Made by a program: the position numbers and the translations under genes | NCBI GenBank assembly: GCA_036346395.1 | Contig: CM070598.1 | Span: 4,571,517 to 4,635,516 of the forward strand | Direction: 5' to 3' | From: Hsuehochloa calcarea | Taxonomy: Eukaryota; Streptophyta; Magnoliopsida; Poales; Poaceae | DNA: 64,000 nucleotides | Notes under the pieces: generated by a model | Database searches by the model: none | The model's input: only the letters and a program-made list of their open reading frames with translations | Told to the model about the DNA's origin: nothing | In this document: one piece after another, positions 43,377 through 55,765 of the stretch | Layout of the letters: every line of letters begins with the position of its first letter | Numbering within the stretch: the stretch's first letter is position 1

Positions 43377-46300
43377 ATGGACCCCGCCCGGACGCTCACC
43401 GCCGAGCTCTGGCGTCCGCCGCACCTCGCGTGCGGCGGCGGCGGCGGCGGCGCGCAGTGGAGTTATCCTCCGCCGTCACGGGTCAGAGCAATGGCAGCCG
43501 CGGGGGCGGCTCCACGCGGCGGAGGCAGCGGGAGTCTGCGACGTCCGAGGACGACTCGTCCAGGCTCGTCTCCACCTCCGGCGGCGGCGGCGGCGGCGGC
43601 GGAGGTCAGGATTTGGTATGTTTTCCTCAGCATTGGTTGTGATCCATATGGAATTGGGGGAGTCGGGGGGCAATGAGGGGTAATTGTGGCGCATCAGCCT
43701 TCAGGGGTGGGAATTTAGAGGTTTACCAAGGAAAATGGCCGCTTCAGACTTTAGTGAGTTTGGTGGTGCGATCTGTTCATGAGTACGATTGGGCGTGGTG
43801 TGGATCTTCCTTGTTCTAACTTAAGTAGGATTTTTCTGGATGGCCGTTTTGATCAGCAAAGCTTGGATTGGTTTAGTTCGGTAATGTGCGGCGGAATGAA
43901 CCCTGCCGGCTGCAGCCAGTGATGTCGCGAAGCCTGTATGCAATTATATTCGGATGCTTGAGCATAATTTAGTTTTGAATGTCGACAATTTTATTACGAT
44001 ACTACTGCTACAACAGACAACTTATTGCACTTCTAAACATAATATAATGGATGTACAACTAACTTACAGTCATGCTTGATGAAGAGCAGGTAGCAGCGCA
44101 GACTCGAAACAGTGGTCAAAGCAGTGCGGATCGTAGATGATGCAGCGCAGCGAGCAGTCGCCCAGATGCGCTGCTCAGAAATCTTATTACCGCCCCCATA
44201 CAGGTGAACTTTGCGACAATGGTTCAGAGATACCCGCCTACTCTCCTTCCCAGTGCATACCGAGGACAAGTGATGGCTTGGTTCAAACAGCACACCCCTC
44301 CATCCAGTAGAACCGAGAGGAAGAATTAGGAACAATGGAAGTGAATTAATCAAAAAACACATGTCTGGATGTCTCCAGATGCTTTGAAGGGTCGAGTCAA
44401 TTACTCTCTATTAACTGCTCAATAAAGCAAACATTAAAACACTGGTAATTGCTAATTCAAAACCAATTAATGGTCATTTAAGCAGTGTTTATTGGTCCTG
44501 ATTACACACTGATCTACAACTTCAACCACATTATTTTGAACCACTGTGTTTCGACCACATTATTTTGGTCATTGTGTTTCGATCACTTTATTTTGACCAC
44601 CGTGGTCTGTGGCTTCGAGATCTTGGAGTAATCTGAAGAACTCTCCGAGGGAGGTCCAAGGAGACCACAGAGTTCCGACCACACTGGTCCATGGCTTTGA
44701 GATCTTGGAGTGATCCGAAGCTCTCCAAGGGAGATGCAAGAGAATCTCTACACTCTCTTGTATTGATCCGAAGCAATCTCCAAGGGTGGTCCGAGAGGAT
44801 CTCTATACTCTCTTGGAGTAATCCGAAGCAATCTCCAAGGGAGGTCCAAGAGGATCTCCCTAAGAGGTCCAAGGGTGGTCTAAGGAACAACTCTCACTGG
44901 TCATATAACTTCGATCACATTATTTCAACCATACTGGTCTATGCCTTCGACCAATGTATTACGATCAGAGAGAGAGAAATGCACGGTCAGCAAAAGAAAG
45001 GTGGACTAGGTTCACGACACGTTCACGGTCGTGCGTCGCAAATCACAAGTCACGCGATTGCCACGCGAATAAACACTGACATGTATCAAGAGGTGACAAA
45101 GACTCCACTTTATAAATTACTCTCCCACCACTTGGCTAGGCAGTATGAGACTAAACCATACAAGCTCTGAAATTTTAGGAATGAATGCATCTTTACACAA
45201 ATGGGCCACGAAGTGCTCTTTTCCTCTCTATGTAGCCATAGTCAATACTCAATACTATGGTAGTGCTGAAATCTTCCTGGTGCTGTAATAAAAGAATGCT
45301 GCCTTCCCGGTGTTTTTTCTTGCTGCATTAGAAGCTTCGAACCAATCCTCCTTTGTGATTCTATATTTATGTAAACTGTATGTATAATAATCTATGATCG
45401 AGCTTTTGGGCAACACCTATCTATTCATGTTGAGTACTATGCGCTTGTTAACTCTGGTTGCAATGCAATAATTGTTGGTCTGTTCATCCTGGTTGAAGGT
45501 GGTTGCTAGACAAACAATTAAATCCAATCAACTATTTCCAATACTAACTACTGAGCCAACAACCTATTGGTCCACAGCCCACAATGTTTTGCCTGCTGAT
45601 CAGATTCTGAGCAGTACCATGGTCGACCGTATAATTGTGGAATTCTGCAGCACCATCAGACCTATAACTCTAGAAATTAGAATGAGCTCAAATACAGGTT
45701 GGCATCAGCATTTTCTGTTTGCATTTAGTAGCCTACTGTGCTTATATCTTTAGCAGGCTGTCACGCGCCTCGGGTAAGGAGCGTATGGGGTACATGTGTG
45801 AGGTGGGCGGCTTGCCGTGGCATGAGGAGAAGGCGCAGGGGAAAGGGCACCGGTAGACTGGGAAAAGATGAAGAGAAATTAGAGATGCTAATTCTTGCTT
45901 GCTTTATTCCTTTATCTTCTCCCCTTAAATAGAGAGGCCTTACAGTCGAGACTTTCAAATTAAAGAGATCCTAAGGATCCTAACAAATCTTAAGGATCTT
46001 AAACTTAACTTGCAAGGAAAGTAAGAAGAGGCTTATCTCTATGGCTCTCATGCTGCCAGCTTGGGCCGGGCCTTATGGCGCCGGGTATACACCCGGCCCT
46101 ACGTGACACAGGCATACTTAACCATATTGGTGGAAGACATTATTGGCCATATGTGATATTTGATTTTATTGGTGCCTTTATTTGATAGTGGCCCCCTTAT
46201 ATTCATTGATCATGTGTTGTGTCAACATTTTAAATAGTTATTTTGACTTTTGAGGTCAGAACTCAGAAGGTGATTTGTTGTATGTTTGTGTAATACTTTT

Positions 46301-48147
46301 TGTTAGTCTGAAGAGAGAAAAGTCCAATATTGTGATTTTTTTAGAATAAGGTCCATTATTGTGATATGCATGGCTTATGCAGAGAACTGGAGATTAGTTG
46401 TTTTTTCTCTTGCCTGTCCTGATCTTTTAATTGACTGGAATTTTTGTGAGCAGACAGATTCAGAAGCGGAGCGTTTCAAGGCAATCAAATCCAGTGGTGA
46501 TGATGGCAGTTTAAGAACAGAGACTGAAGCTGATTCAAGAAACGCTAGCAAGGCTTTTGATCAAAATCCTCCACCGGCAGAGCCACCAAAACAAGATTAC
46601 ATCCATGTGAGGGCAAGAAGGGGTCAAGCAACTGACAGCCATAGCCTTGCAGAAAGGGTCAGTTTGACTGTATTGTTTTCGGTTTTGAGTATTCTTGTAC
46701 AAATCTATGAATTCACACTGCCATTACAAAAGTAACGAATCTGGTTACAAATGAAAGTGCTGAAAGAACTGTTGCTCTAGGTCGGTTGCAAGTACACAAC
46801 ACAATTTGATCACTGAAAGTTCTGCATATTCTGACAGGCACGACGTCAGAAAATAAGTGAGCGAATGAAAATCCTCCAAGATCTTGTCCCTGGATGCAAC
46901 AAGGTGCATTTCAATCTCAACAAGCATTCGACGTTGCTTATGTTTTTTTCATTTTGTCCCATAAATTGGCCATAGATATTTATTTCGTACCATCACCAAA
47001 CTCTAAGCCTTCCGGAGTTCTGTTTCTGTAAATGATTTTCTTTGGAAAGCTTTTTCTTGCTTGGTCAGGTTATTGGGAAAGCATCAGTCCTCGATGAGAT
47101 AATTAATTATATCCAGGCTTTGCAACGCCAGGTTGAGGTATGCCATTTTCACCATTGCCAGTTTACCACACCTATGGAATATTGGAATTGCATTACCCTC
47201 TATATTTCAGTTAAGAGAGAGCCCTATAATTTCTGTTATCGGCAGTTCCTGTCCATGAAGCTTGAGGCGGTTAATGCCCATGTGAACAATGGTGTTGAAG
47301 TATTTCCATCTAAAGATGTAAGTGAAGTTGTAAAATTAATAGTTAAGTAGGAAGATCATTGGTACGATAGAAAACAGATTACAGAGAATTTTGGTATATC
47401 TTGCTATTACCGCTATATCTTAGCTCCAACGTTTGGTTTTGCACACTGTGTTGCTAGTGCTACTATATCACTTTGCAACTGTTCCCATATTCTGCAACCA
47501 AGTCTGCTATGATGCTACGTTGTTAATCCTTGACTATGCTCTTCATTGCTGCCTTCAGTGGCGGAGCTTGAACCAAAACTTAGATGGGGCCAATCTAGTT
47601 AATTGTACTCCAAATCCTACTAAGCACTTGCTAACTTGCTGCTTGATTAGTGTATAAGTAGCAACAAGAGAATACTTCGTAATGTGATTTCAATTTGAAA
47701 GGGGGGCCATGGCCCACTTTAGCCTAGCCTAAGCTCCGCCCCTAGATGCCTTCTGAAAATTTGTGTTCTTCACAGTGAGCATTCCTCAACTTATGTCGAA
47801 GTTATACTTCTGAATCTCTAATCATGTATTGCCAGGGTAATGCAGTTTAAATGCGCAGAGGATAATACGTCATTGAAACGTTTTCGCGATTTGCGGTCAC
47901 TGTGTCTAACCATGGTTTTGCCTATCTTGTTCAATGTGTTCACTAAGTACTAACAATGTGGTGCTTTATGTAAACTTCCAGAAGGTTTACTTTTATGGCT
48001 TTTCGCTTGCAGTTTGGTGCTCAGACATACAACACAGCTCCCGGGTTGAGTTTTGATCCGCAAACACCAAGAGAATACGGCCAGGGCTCGACGGCGTCGG
48101 AATGGCTTCAAATGCAGATTGGCGGCGCCTATGAAAGAGTGACATGA
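43377..48147 (+). CDS. bHLH transcription factor, bHLH79-like, frame slip in exon 1
   Basis: Nuclear DNA-binding regulator of the BEE/CIB/BPE-related clade, binding E-box DNA as a dimer. Exons: 43377-43615, 46454-46657, 46838-46903, 47069-47137, 47246-47317 and 48013-48147; exons 2-6 are fully in phase. Exon 1 opens MDPARTLTAELWRPPHLACGG in one frame and continues AVELSSAVTGQSNGS and SEDDSSRLVSTSGGGG in another, so one base is missing, or two are extra, within the ggc-repeat tract near 43435-43452. The core reads YIHVRARRGQATDSHSLAER, ARRQKISERMKILQDLVPGC, KVIGKASVLDEIINYIQALQ and RQVEFLSMKLEAVNAHVN; the C terminus ends SEWLQMQIGGAYERVT. The DNA-contacting His, Glu and Arg of the basic region are kept, but the usual RREK is RRQK. 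Length about 261 residues. Intron 1 (2.8 kb) holds a minisatellite and a solo LTR; intron 5 holds a hAT MITE. Confidence 0.93.
44610..44890. repeat. degenerate minisatellite in bHLH intron 1
   Basis: About four units of 55-80 bp, each with gatcttgga or tctcttgga, gtaatccgaag, tctccaagggaggtcc and gaggatctc in that order. A simpler run of cgaccacattattttg-like repeats precedes it at 44535-44600. Confidence 0.8.
45759..46108 (-). mobile_element. solo LTR in bHLH intron 1
   Basis: A 350-bp sequence with ends TGTCACG and CGTGACA, flanked by a perfect 5-bp TSD caggc (45754-45758 and 46109-46113). On the minus strand it has a TATA-like tatttaag and an aataaag signal downstream of it, as in an LTR. 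No internal coding region, so it is a solo LTR left by recombination. Confidence 0.85.
47557..47744. mobile_element. hAT-like MITE in bHLH intron 5
   Basis: A 188-bp element with termini CAGTGGCGGAGCTT and the complement of TAGGGGCGGAGCTT, flanked by 8-bp repeats gctgcctt (47549-47556) and gatgcctt (47745-47752). Non-coding. Confidence 0.75.
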
Positions 48148-48640
48148 ACAGAACAAATTCAGGGCGGTGGCCAATAAAGCATACCATGAATCCATGATCC
48201 AATCAACCCCACGCCTCTAGATTATTTTGCGAAACTCTCTTGTTCCAAATGCAGTTTTATTCATAATTTTGGAGCTATAATGCTAATAGAGACATGTATT
48301 TAGAGATTGCGAGCACAATACTTTTTACATCTGGATCCAATGCAGTGTCTCATATTATTAATGTATTCCACGGGATTTTTGTAGCTCACGCTCGTTCGTA
48401 GGATGAATGAAAGTAACTCCTATCGGGTCTCTTGGGTTTTTTGTTTGAAGAACAGGTCTCTTGTTAAAGATTAAACTTCGTTGTGTTATCATCGCATGTT
48501 CGCTCTTAAGAGTTAGAAGTTACCAAGTTAATCACGGGACGAAAGAGAAAGATATACACTAATTACGGTAGGTTCAGGTTATAATGAGATATATTATATT
48601 TAAGTATTGCAGTTGGATAGCAAACACAATATTATTTTTA
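48148..48640. other. bHLH 3' UTR and intergenic sequence
   Basis: Probable 3' UTR for the first few hundred bases; nothing else recognised. Confidence 0.4.
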
Positions 48641-49039
48641 GAGGTATTGTAATAGAAGAGGAATAATCGAATTCCACTTGCGCGAGAAATTAGGTTAATA
48701 TTAAAGAAAACAGTTCAATTTTTCATAGATAGGACAAATTTTCCTCGTTTCAAACAGGTCATTGAGCTTTGCCACGTTGGCTAAGTATCTAAGCGTTTGA
48801 GTCCAAACATTAGCCGATAAACTTCAAGGAAACTCGTCAAGGGAAAAAGAGTACAATCCATCTAATTTTATTTAATTTTCAGAATTTATTCTTTGGGTAC
48901 TCAATCTTCGTGATCAAACTTTAATAAATAATTTGTAAAGATTCTCCCCCTAAATTCTGCACTTCTCTAAGTCTTATCATTCCAATTCTACATATGCATC
49001 TTTCAAAACTAGACGCTGGAAGTGACTTAATGAATAAAT

Positions 49040-52000
49040 CTACAAGATTTTCATATGACTTAGCATGCAATACTTTAATTTCGTCCATCTTTTGCAATAA
49101 TGAGCATAGAAGAACTTAGGGTTGATATGCTTTGTGAGATGATTTTTCACATAACCCATTTGCACTTGTGCAACACAAGCTATGTTATCTTCATAGATAA
49201 TAGTGGGAGTTTGTGCGGTATTCAACCCACACGAGTGCTAGATGTGGTGAATCATCCACCGAAGCCAAGAACATTCACGAGAGGCCTCGTACAGTGCTAT
49301 GATTTCTGAGTGGTTTGTCGAAGTCGGTACAAGACTTTGTTTAGACGATTTTCATGGAATTGCAGTTACGCCATATAGAAATACATAGCATGTTTACGAC
49401 TTGGTTGTATGCGGCTCTGACAGGTACCCAACATCTGCATAGTCAGTCATATTTAGATCTTGGTTCTTTCTGTAGAACAGACCAGGATCATTGCTTCATT
49501 TGAGGTATCAGAAGATGTCCTTTATTCCCTACCAGTGCCTTTTAGTAAGTTCTGCACTATACCTTGCTAATAGATTCACGGCAAATGTAATGTTTGATCT
49601 AGTACAGTTTGCTAGATACATGAGTGCTCCTACTGCACTCAGGTACGAGAATTCTGGTACCAGGACTTCCTCCCCCTCTTCTTTAGGTCTGTATAGATCA
49701 TTGTCTTGCTGCAAGGACCTACTGACTATTGCCACTTTTGAGGGGTATGCTTTTTCAAAACCAAACATTTCTAACACCTTCTGAGTGTAGGTTGACTAAT
49801 GCAAAAAAAAAATCCCTTCAGGGGTATGCTCAAGCTGCAAGCCTAGAAAATATTTAGTTTTACCAAATTTTTTCGTTTCGAACACCGACTCCAGGAAAGA
49901 TGCTTTCTTAATACATTACAGGTTTCCAATGATGTTCATATCATCTTCACACACTGAGATTATACAAAATCCATCCTGAGATCATTGTATAAATACACAG
50001 GGATTATTCTCATTGTTCGTATAACCTTTCTTCCATAGAAAGTCGCTTTAGGTGATTATACCACATCCTGCCTGATTTCTTAAATCCGTACAATGACTTT
50101 CTGAGCTTCACACTATACAGATTCATATTTGCTCTGTCTTGGTTCGGGACAGGGATACATTTAGGTATCTTCATATAAATGTTTGAATCTAATATTCTAT
50201 AAAGGTATGCAATTACCACATCCATCAATTTCATTTCTAAATTCAAGTTTAGCTGTCATTGAGATTAAATATTTAAAGGGTGGTTCCACTCATGACCGGA
50301 GAATAGGTTTATTTATAATCATCTTTTGGATGTTGAGACCTTGTGCAATGACGCTTGTTTATTTTTATTTCTTTTTCGAATAAATACCCAGTTATGCCCT
50401 ACGGGGTGCACATGGGTGGCGTGCTGCTTACAGGCCCAAACATCTCTATTTTATTTAGAGATAATGATTCAGTTTCTATTGACTTCTTCCAATCTTCCTA
50501 ATCTGATCTTTTCTTACATTCAGTGAGCGATGCAGCATCTGGATCAAGATCGATGATTGTGATAATTTTCTTTACAAAATAAATATCGACATTGGTTGTT
50601 GTCTTATTCATAGATTTTTTCGTGGTCACATGGTTTATAACTATTTCTTCATGGTGTGATTCTTCTAATGCTTCTACTTACTCAGCTGCTTCCAATTGCA
50701 TGACAATTCTCTTTAGTTTTTCAGCTCCGATGTGTGCGCACACATTCCTGCTGATGTCTCCCTTCATGGGGATGTTCAAATCTGGTATGCCTTTTCTGAA
50801 GGTTCCATACTAGTGCCAGGTCCCAACTGGCCCCCTTCTGGTTCTAGGGACTTCGGTGATCGACTGTGTCAAATACTTATTCTTTTTTACCAGGCGCCCC
50901 TGGTTACTTCGAATTCGAAGGGGCGGAGTTCTAGTCCTTTTCAAGGCCTTAGGACGGGATTGGAGATACCTTCATCGGTTTTTCAACCCCCTTTGGTGCA
51001 TTGCGTACAAGCATATGCGACCTGATCACGCTCTTCAAATCACTAAAGTGGTCAAGCAGTTGATTCGCTAATGTTTACAAATCAATTATTTTCTGGACTT
51101 CAATTATCTTCTAGACTTCTCTATTTGCTTCACTAGTGCGCAGGTCATGTACATGAATTTCAATTATCTTCTGAACTTCAATTATTTCCCGATATTTTTT
51201 ATCAAGGGTTTAATTCCTCCCCCTAATGACGTGAAATAATCATCATCAAATATGCTATCAGCGAAATGGATTGCATGCAAATTTCCAATTATGGAGTCCA
51301 AATACCTGATTATGGTTGTTGTCTCACACCCAGACTTTCGAAGAGGGGCCATTGCAGTTCGCTACGATGGTGGTATAGGTACATAAACCTTACAACCAAA
51401 TCTACGAAGATGAGAAATTTTTTGTGCTGACCCTTGCACTAGTTGCATAGGTTAATTGTCGATGGTCTAAAATTGATGAGAGCTACTGCATGCAGGACTA
51501 CGTGTCCCCAACATGTAGTTGGTAAATTACAATTCTGCAAAAATCTGCTAGTCCATTCTGGGTGTGGACAAACCGTTCGTAATGCTCAACGTTAATTCCT
51601 ATTGCCATGCAATAAATCATCAAATACTATTGAAGTAAATTCTCCGCCGTTGTCCATTCTGATTGACTTCACATGATGATCAGTGAATTCAATCTTAATT
51701 TTAATTATCTATGAGATTAGCTTTGCAAAAGCGTTGTTTCTCGTAGATAACATACGTGCTACCATCGCAAGGATGCATCGATGAGCATCATAAATACATA
51801 AATGTCCCTGACAGGAGTTGTATAGGACCGTAAAAGTCTCCCTGGATACGATCCAAGAATGCAGAGAATTCATCCTTCACTTTCAGAGTAGAAGGTCTAG
51901 TAATTAATTTCCGGTGGCATATGCAGGGCACACAAAATCTTTTTGATTGGGAAAATCTTTACATTTGATATTATGTCCATGTGAATTGTTAATTATATTT

Positions 52001-52465
52001 CTCATCATCCTAAGACCTGGGCGACATAATCTATAATGTCATAGATGGAAAAGTTCAAAGCTTGTAAATACGGTTTTCAGGGTAGTATAGGATGCAGGTG
52101 CCATAATATTAGTATAGTCCGGAATCATATGAAGGAAGTCGTCCTAATACAATTTTTCTATTTTCTTGACGCTTTGCAATGAGTAGGTATTCCTTGTCAT
52201 ACCCTTCTTCAGTCTCTACTTGGAGACGGTTAGCGCGAATATCTTTAAAGCTTAAGAGAGTTCTAGTCGATTCTTGGTACAACAAGGCTTCTTCGATGAT
52301 CAATATTGTGCCCATCAGAAGTATAATTGTGGCTCTTTCTGAGCATATTATATAAGTATCGCTGCCTGCGATTGTAGTAAGACTACCAACATTCTTACTG
52401 ATCAACTGAATTTTTTTTGTCTCTCTCAAGATGGTATTCGTTGTGCCACTATCTGCTAAGCACAC
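49040..52465 (-). pseudogene. Copia pol (protease, integrase, RT, RNase H), broken
   Basis: Readable blocks on the minus strand in several frames: protease and pre-integrase 52465-52109 (ends GRLPSYDSGLY), integrase core around 51650, RT palm 50246-50010 (MKLMDVVIAYLYRILDSNIY, KLRKSLYGFKKSGRMWYN), RT end 49777-49529 (FSYLSAVGALMYLANCTR), RNase H 49225-49040 (IIYEDNIACVAQ). Stops occur between all blocks, so no product is expected. Confidence 0.85.
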
Positions 52466-53216
52466 TTCCTCAATAGAGCGTCACACGCGTTCTGATATAT
52501 AAAGTATTTATTAATATGGGGTAGGAAGTAATCTACACACATAAATAAAATACTCTAAAATAGAACATAACTTGCTATTATTAATACGAAAAAAGTCTTG
52601 CAGGACTTATCATAAGAATTTAATGCTTTGCTCCCCTGTAGCTTACAACCATTATTCAAAAATTCAATGTTATATTGTAACTATAATCTACAAATGACTA
52701 TAAAAATCTAAGTTCAATGCATGCACTAGATCGAATCAGCAAAATATGAAGAAACTTCTGCCTGAATTTGCTATATGTCCATCTTCTCTTCTTCGGCAAC
52801 TACGATCGTTGCCGCTGCGATGTCCAAACAAGGTGTGATGGGTGGGTTATCCACATCCATCGGTGCAACCCATGACTATGGATCCTTTGTAACTGCAATG
52901 GTGAGGTGTGGCTCATGCTGTCCTTTGCCCTTCTTCTTAGACTTGAAACCATCAGCCATGTACTGCGGCTCATGACAAACACGTGACCAATGTCCCCAAG
53001 TGCCACATTTGTAGCAACTTTGGTCCTGTTGACCATATGACTTCTCATCGCGCTTCTTTTGTCCGCCCTTCTTGGTTTGAGCATTCTGCTTGGTCTTGCG
53101 ACACGTGACCTTACCCTTCTTACCTTTGTCCTTTGAGTGAGGCTTCCCACCCTGTAGATGCTAGCATTGACTTTATGGCGAACATTGCTACTAGGCGGCT
53201 GTGAGATATAGTTCTT

Positions 53217-54425
53217 TTAGAGAACATCATCTCGAGCTTTCGCAACTTGCATAATATCAATCAGTTCGCCATACTTATTGTAGTCGCCCTGACGATAGTT
53301 GTGTGCAGATTGCGACACGTTTGAGTAAGAGGTAAAGAGAGTTTTCCCAATCTTCCGCTCATCCGTGGTTACATTACCACATAGCTGAAGACTTGTACGC
53401 ATTCTGTGCAATGCAGAATTGTACCCCCCACGGTGTTGTAGTCAGCAAAACATAGTTGATTCCATTCCTGCTATGCCCGAGGAAGAATGATGTACTTCAG
53501 CTTCTTGAACCGCTTCTTCAGTGCGATTCATAAAGCTAGTGCATTATTCTGTCATATACTCATTCTTGAGCATTGGGCAGAGATGGTACCAGAGGAAATG
53601 AAGTGCTTGATCATTTTCCTCAGCAGTTGGAGTGACATCCTTTAAGGTACTGTCGACGATTTTATGAATATATGAATGAAAAGAGGAAAATAACGCGTAT
53701 CTTCTAGAAAATAGTGATACTGCTCTTTATTGCTTTGAACTGACTATTACAATGAGTGTATATAACTTAGACTAAAAACTAATTCGGGAGTATAAGGCTC
53801 TTTCGAGAGTGTCTCCCAAATGATCTTCACTGTTCCGGCCTCCTCAACTTCAGTCCCCATTCCTCCTTATGTAGTTGATGAAGGGTTGGCAGTTGTCTCT
53901 GGAGGAGACGCCTGTTCGGGAAGCAACACATTTGGTCGAAGAGAGGCGTCAGTTGATAATGTGTCAACTGCCGTACGGTTATATGTCAGTGAGCCATTAA
54001 CCGTATTTCTTTGTCTTAGAGTTATGTATCGTCGCATGGTATGAGATATAAAGCACATGTCTCATTCTTCACATGGTAGGGGATATATCTGATCCTAGGT
54101 TCAGATATCAGATCAAGGTTTTGAGAGCTTTTGACTGGTCGGGGACAAGGTTGGGAATCTTCTCCGACCAGGTTAGATATTGAGTAACCTCTGGAATCCT
54201 CATGACCAGTGAGGTCGTTAGCCTTAGGGGTTACGACCACGAAGACGTATGGTCCCTTATTTATTAAATAATAAATAGAGGTTTTAATCCTCGTTAGGTA
54301 CCAAGTCCGATAGCAACGCAGAGCTTCTTGGCTCTAAGTACAATCTCGACATCTGATGCCCAAGTTAGGTAATTGTGGCCATGCTGGGCTAGTTCGTCGA
54401 ACTCACGGTTCGTAATGCTAGTCAT
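53217..54425 (-). pseudogene. Copia gag, interrupted by a solo LTR
   Basis: The gag opens at 54425 (MTSITNREFDELAQHGHNYL, then TWASDVEI) and is interrupted at 54297 by the inserted LTR. It continues beyond the LTR from 53645 (DVTPTAEENDQALHFLWYHL) to a stop and then in pieces to 53217 (ITDERKIG-like TTDERKIGKTLF). The frame is continuous across the insertion apart from the LTR and one TSD copy. Dead from several stops. Confidence 0.8.
53651..54296 (-). mobile_element. solo Gypsy-type LTR inserted in Copia gag
   Basis: A 646-bp sequence flanked by a perfect TSD ggtac (53646-53650 and 54297-54301). On the minus strand it ends atcgtcgaca and is homologous along its length to the LTR at 60527-61205 on the + strand (shared gtcgtaacccctaaggct, agcaataaagag, atcgtcgaca). 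It has no internal region, so it is a solo LTR. Its first bases read TA instead of TG. Confidence 0.88.
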
Positions 54426-54769
54426 CTGCATATTCATGCAAAGAGCTCATAAGATTACTATTGGTGATTTGCATAAAATAGTGCAAAAATTCTCACAATG
54501 TTCTCATATTTTCTATGTATTTCCATGATTTACTGCTATTTTCAGTGATTAAAAGCAATATAAACAACCACAAATAATCAAAACAGTCAATACAATACAT
54601 AAATTGCATAAAAATAATAATAACAAAGTCATGCTTCAAATGCTAAAACCGATTTAAAATTTGAATTCTCAAGGCCCTTTTATGCTGGAATATGAATTTT
54701 TGGTGAATTCTGCAATTTTCAGGGGCTAAACCGCTAATTTTCTGTTTTGAGAAAATTTTCAAAACTTCC

Positions 54770-55510
54770 GTGGGAGGATTTTCCGTTTTTCTTTTTTTCT
54801 TTTTCCTTTCTAGCTGGACAGACCAATTCGACCTTTCCCCAGCCCAAACTGTCCGGCCCACTTCGGCAGCTCAAGAGGAGGTGGGGAGGGGGGTAGGGCC
54901 CAGTGGCGTCGCGTGCATGCAAGCAGCTCCGGCGGCGCATGCGGGCAGACAGCTTCAAGCACGACGGCCGGCGGGAGCTAGCGGTGCACTACGAGGCAGC
55001 GGTGGAGAGGCGCGATCTTGCGCGCCGTCGCGAGGCGGTGGTCGTGTGGGGCCGGGGTTGCGGTGCTGGTGGCTATATAGGGCCAACGACGCGGCTTCAG
55101 GCCGGCGGAGGACCCATTTTGGGGCGACTCCATCTTCAAATGGTGGTGCCAGTCGGAGGTGGTGTGGCACCGACGCTACCCATCCTTTTTTTCTTTCTTT
55201 CTTTGCTCCGGGTGGTGCCGACGGCGACCAAGCGACGCCGAGCCCGTCGCGTGGGTGGCGGCTTCAAGTGCGCATGGAGCGCGGCGGCGCGGAGGCCGGC
55301 GCATGGCTGCGGCCGGTGGCTCTTCTTTAGGTGCTATGGTGGCCGTGGTGGTCTTGGTTCCATGGTCGACGCCTTCGACTCTAGGTCGGTGGCGGGGTGG
55401 TCGGCGCGGTGCACACTCCAGCCGTGGAGGACCCATGCGAGGGCGCCTTGCCGCGGTGGACCGACGGCGACACAGCTCCAAGCCGGGCCCAGGTGGCTGT
55501 TGCCCGTTTT
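54770..55510. other. GC-rich block in the Copia leader
   Basis: Between the primer site and gag lies about 700 bp of very GC-rich DNA with long frames in all three + frames (54770-55330, 54903-55550, 55159-55647). None matches a family I recognise. It is unlike the AT-rich rest of the element and could be captured host DNA. Confidence 0.4.
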
Positions 55511-55589
55511 CCCTCTTTTCTTACTGTTCATCCGAGTATTGTGCGTGTAATTACCATGCATGCAATCACTGTTTATGTTATTATTGTTC

Positions 55590-55765
55590 ATGCAATCCAC
55601 CGATCGGCTTTGTTGGCAACTTCAAGTCAGCTCGCGGTAGATTATAACGTATTTGCAATCCATAGTGCAATCTTCATTTACTCCTTCATGCAATCCACCG
55701 ATTGGTATTGTGTCGACGACTTCAAGTCGACTCGCAGTAGATTAGAGCGGATTTGCATTGTAGGA
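55590..55765. repeat. direct repeat of about 75 bp in the Copia leader
   Basis: catgcaatccaccgat(c/t)gg, acttcaagtc, ctcgc(g/a)gtagatta and ttgca occur in order at about 55590-55660 and again at 55688-55762. Confidence 0.75.

Noticed and set aside
44033..44362. 109-codon minus frame in bHLH intron 1
   Set aside because: Protein-like in places but no recognisable family or start; kept only as intronic sequence.
54770..55647. Overlapping 162- to 215-codon + frames
   Set aside because: All three frames are open because of GC bias in the Copia leader; no start context, splice structure or domain.
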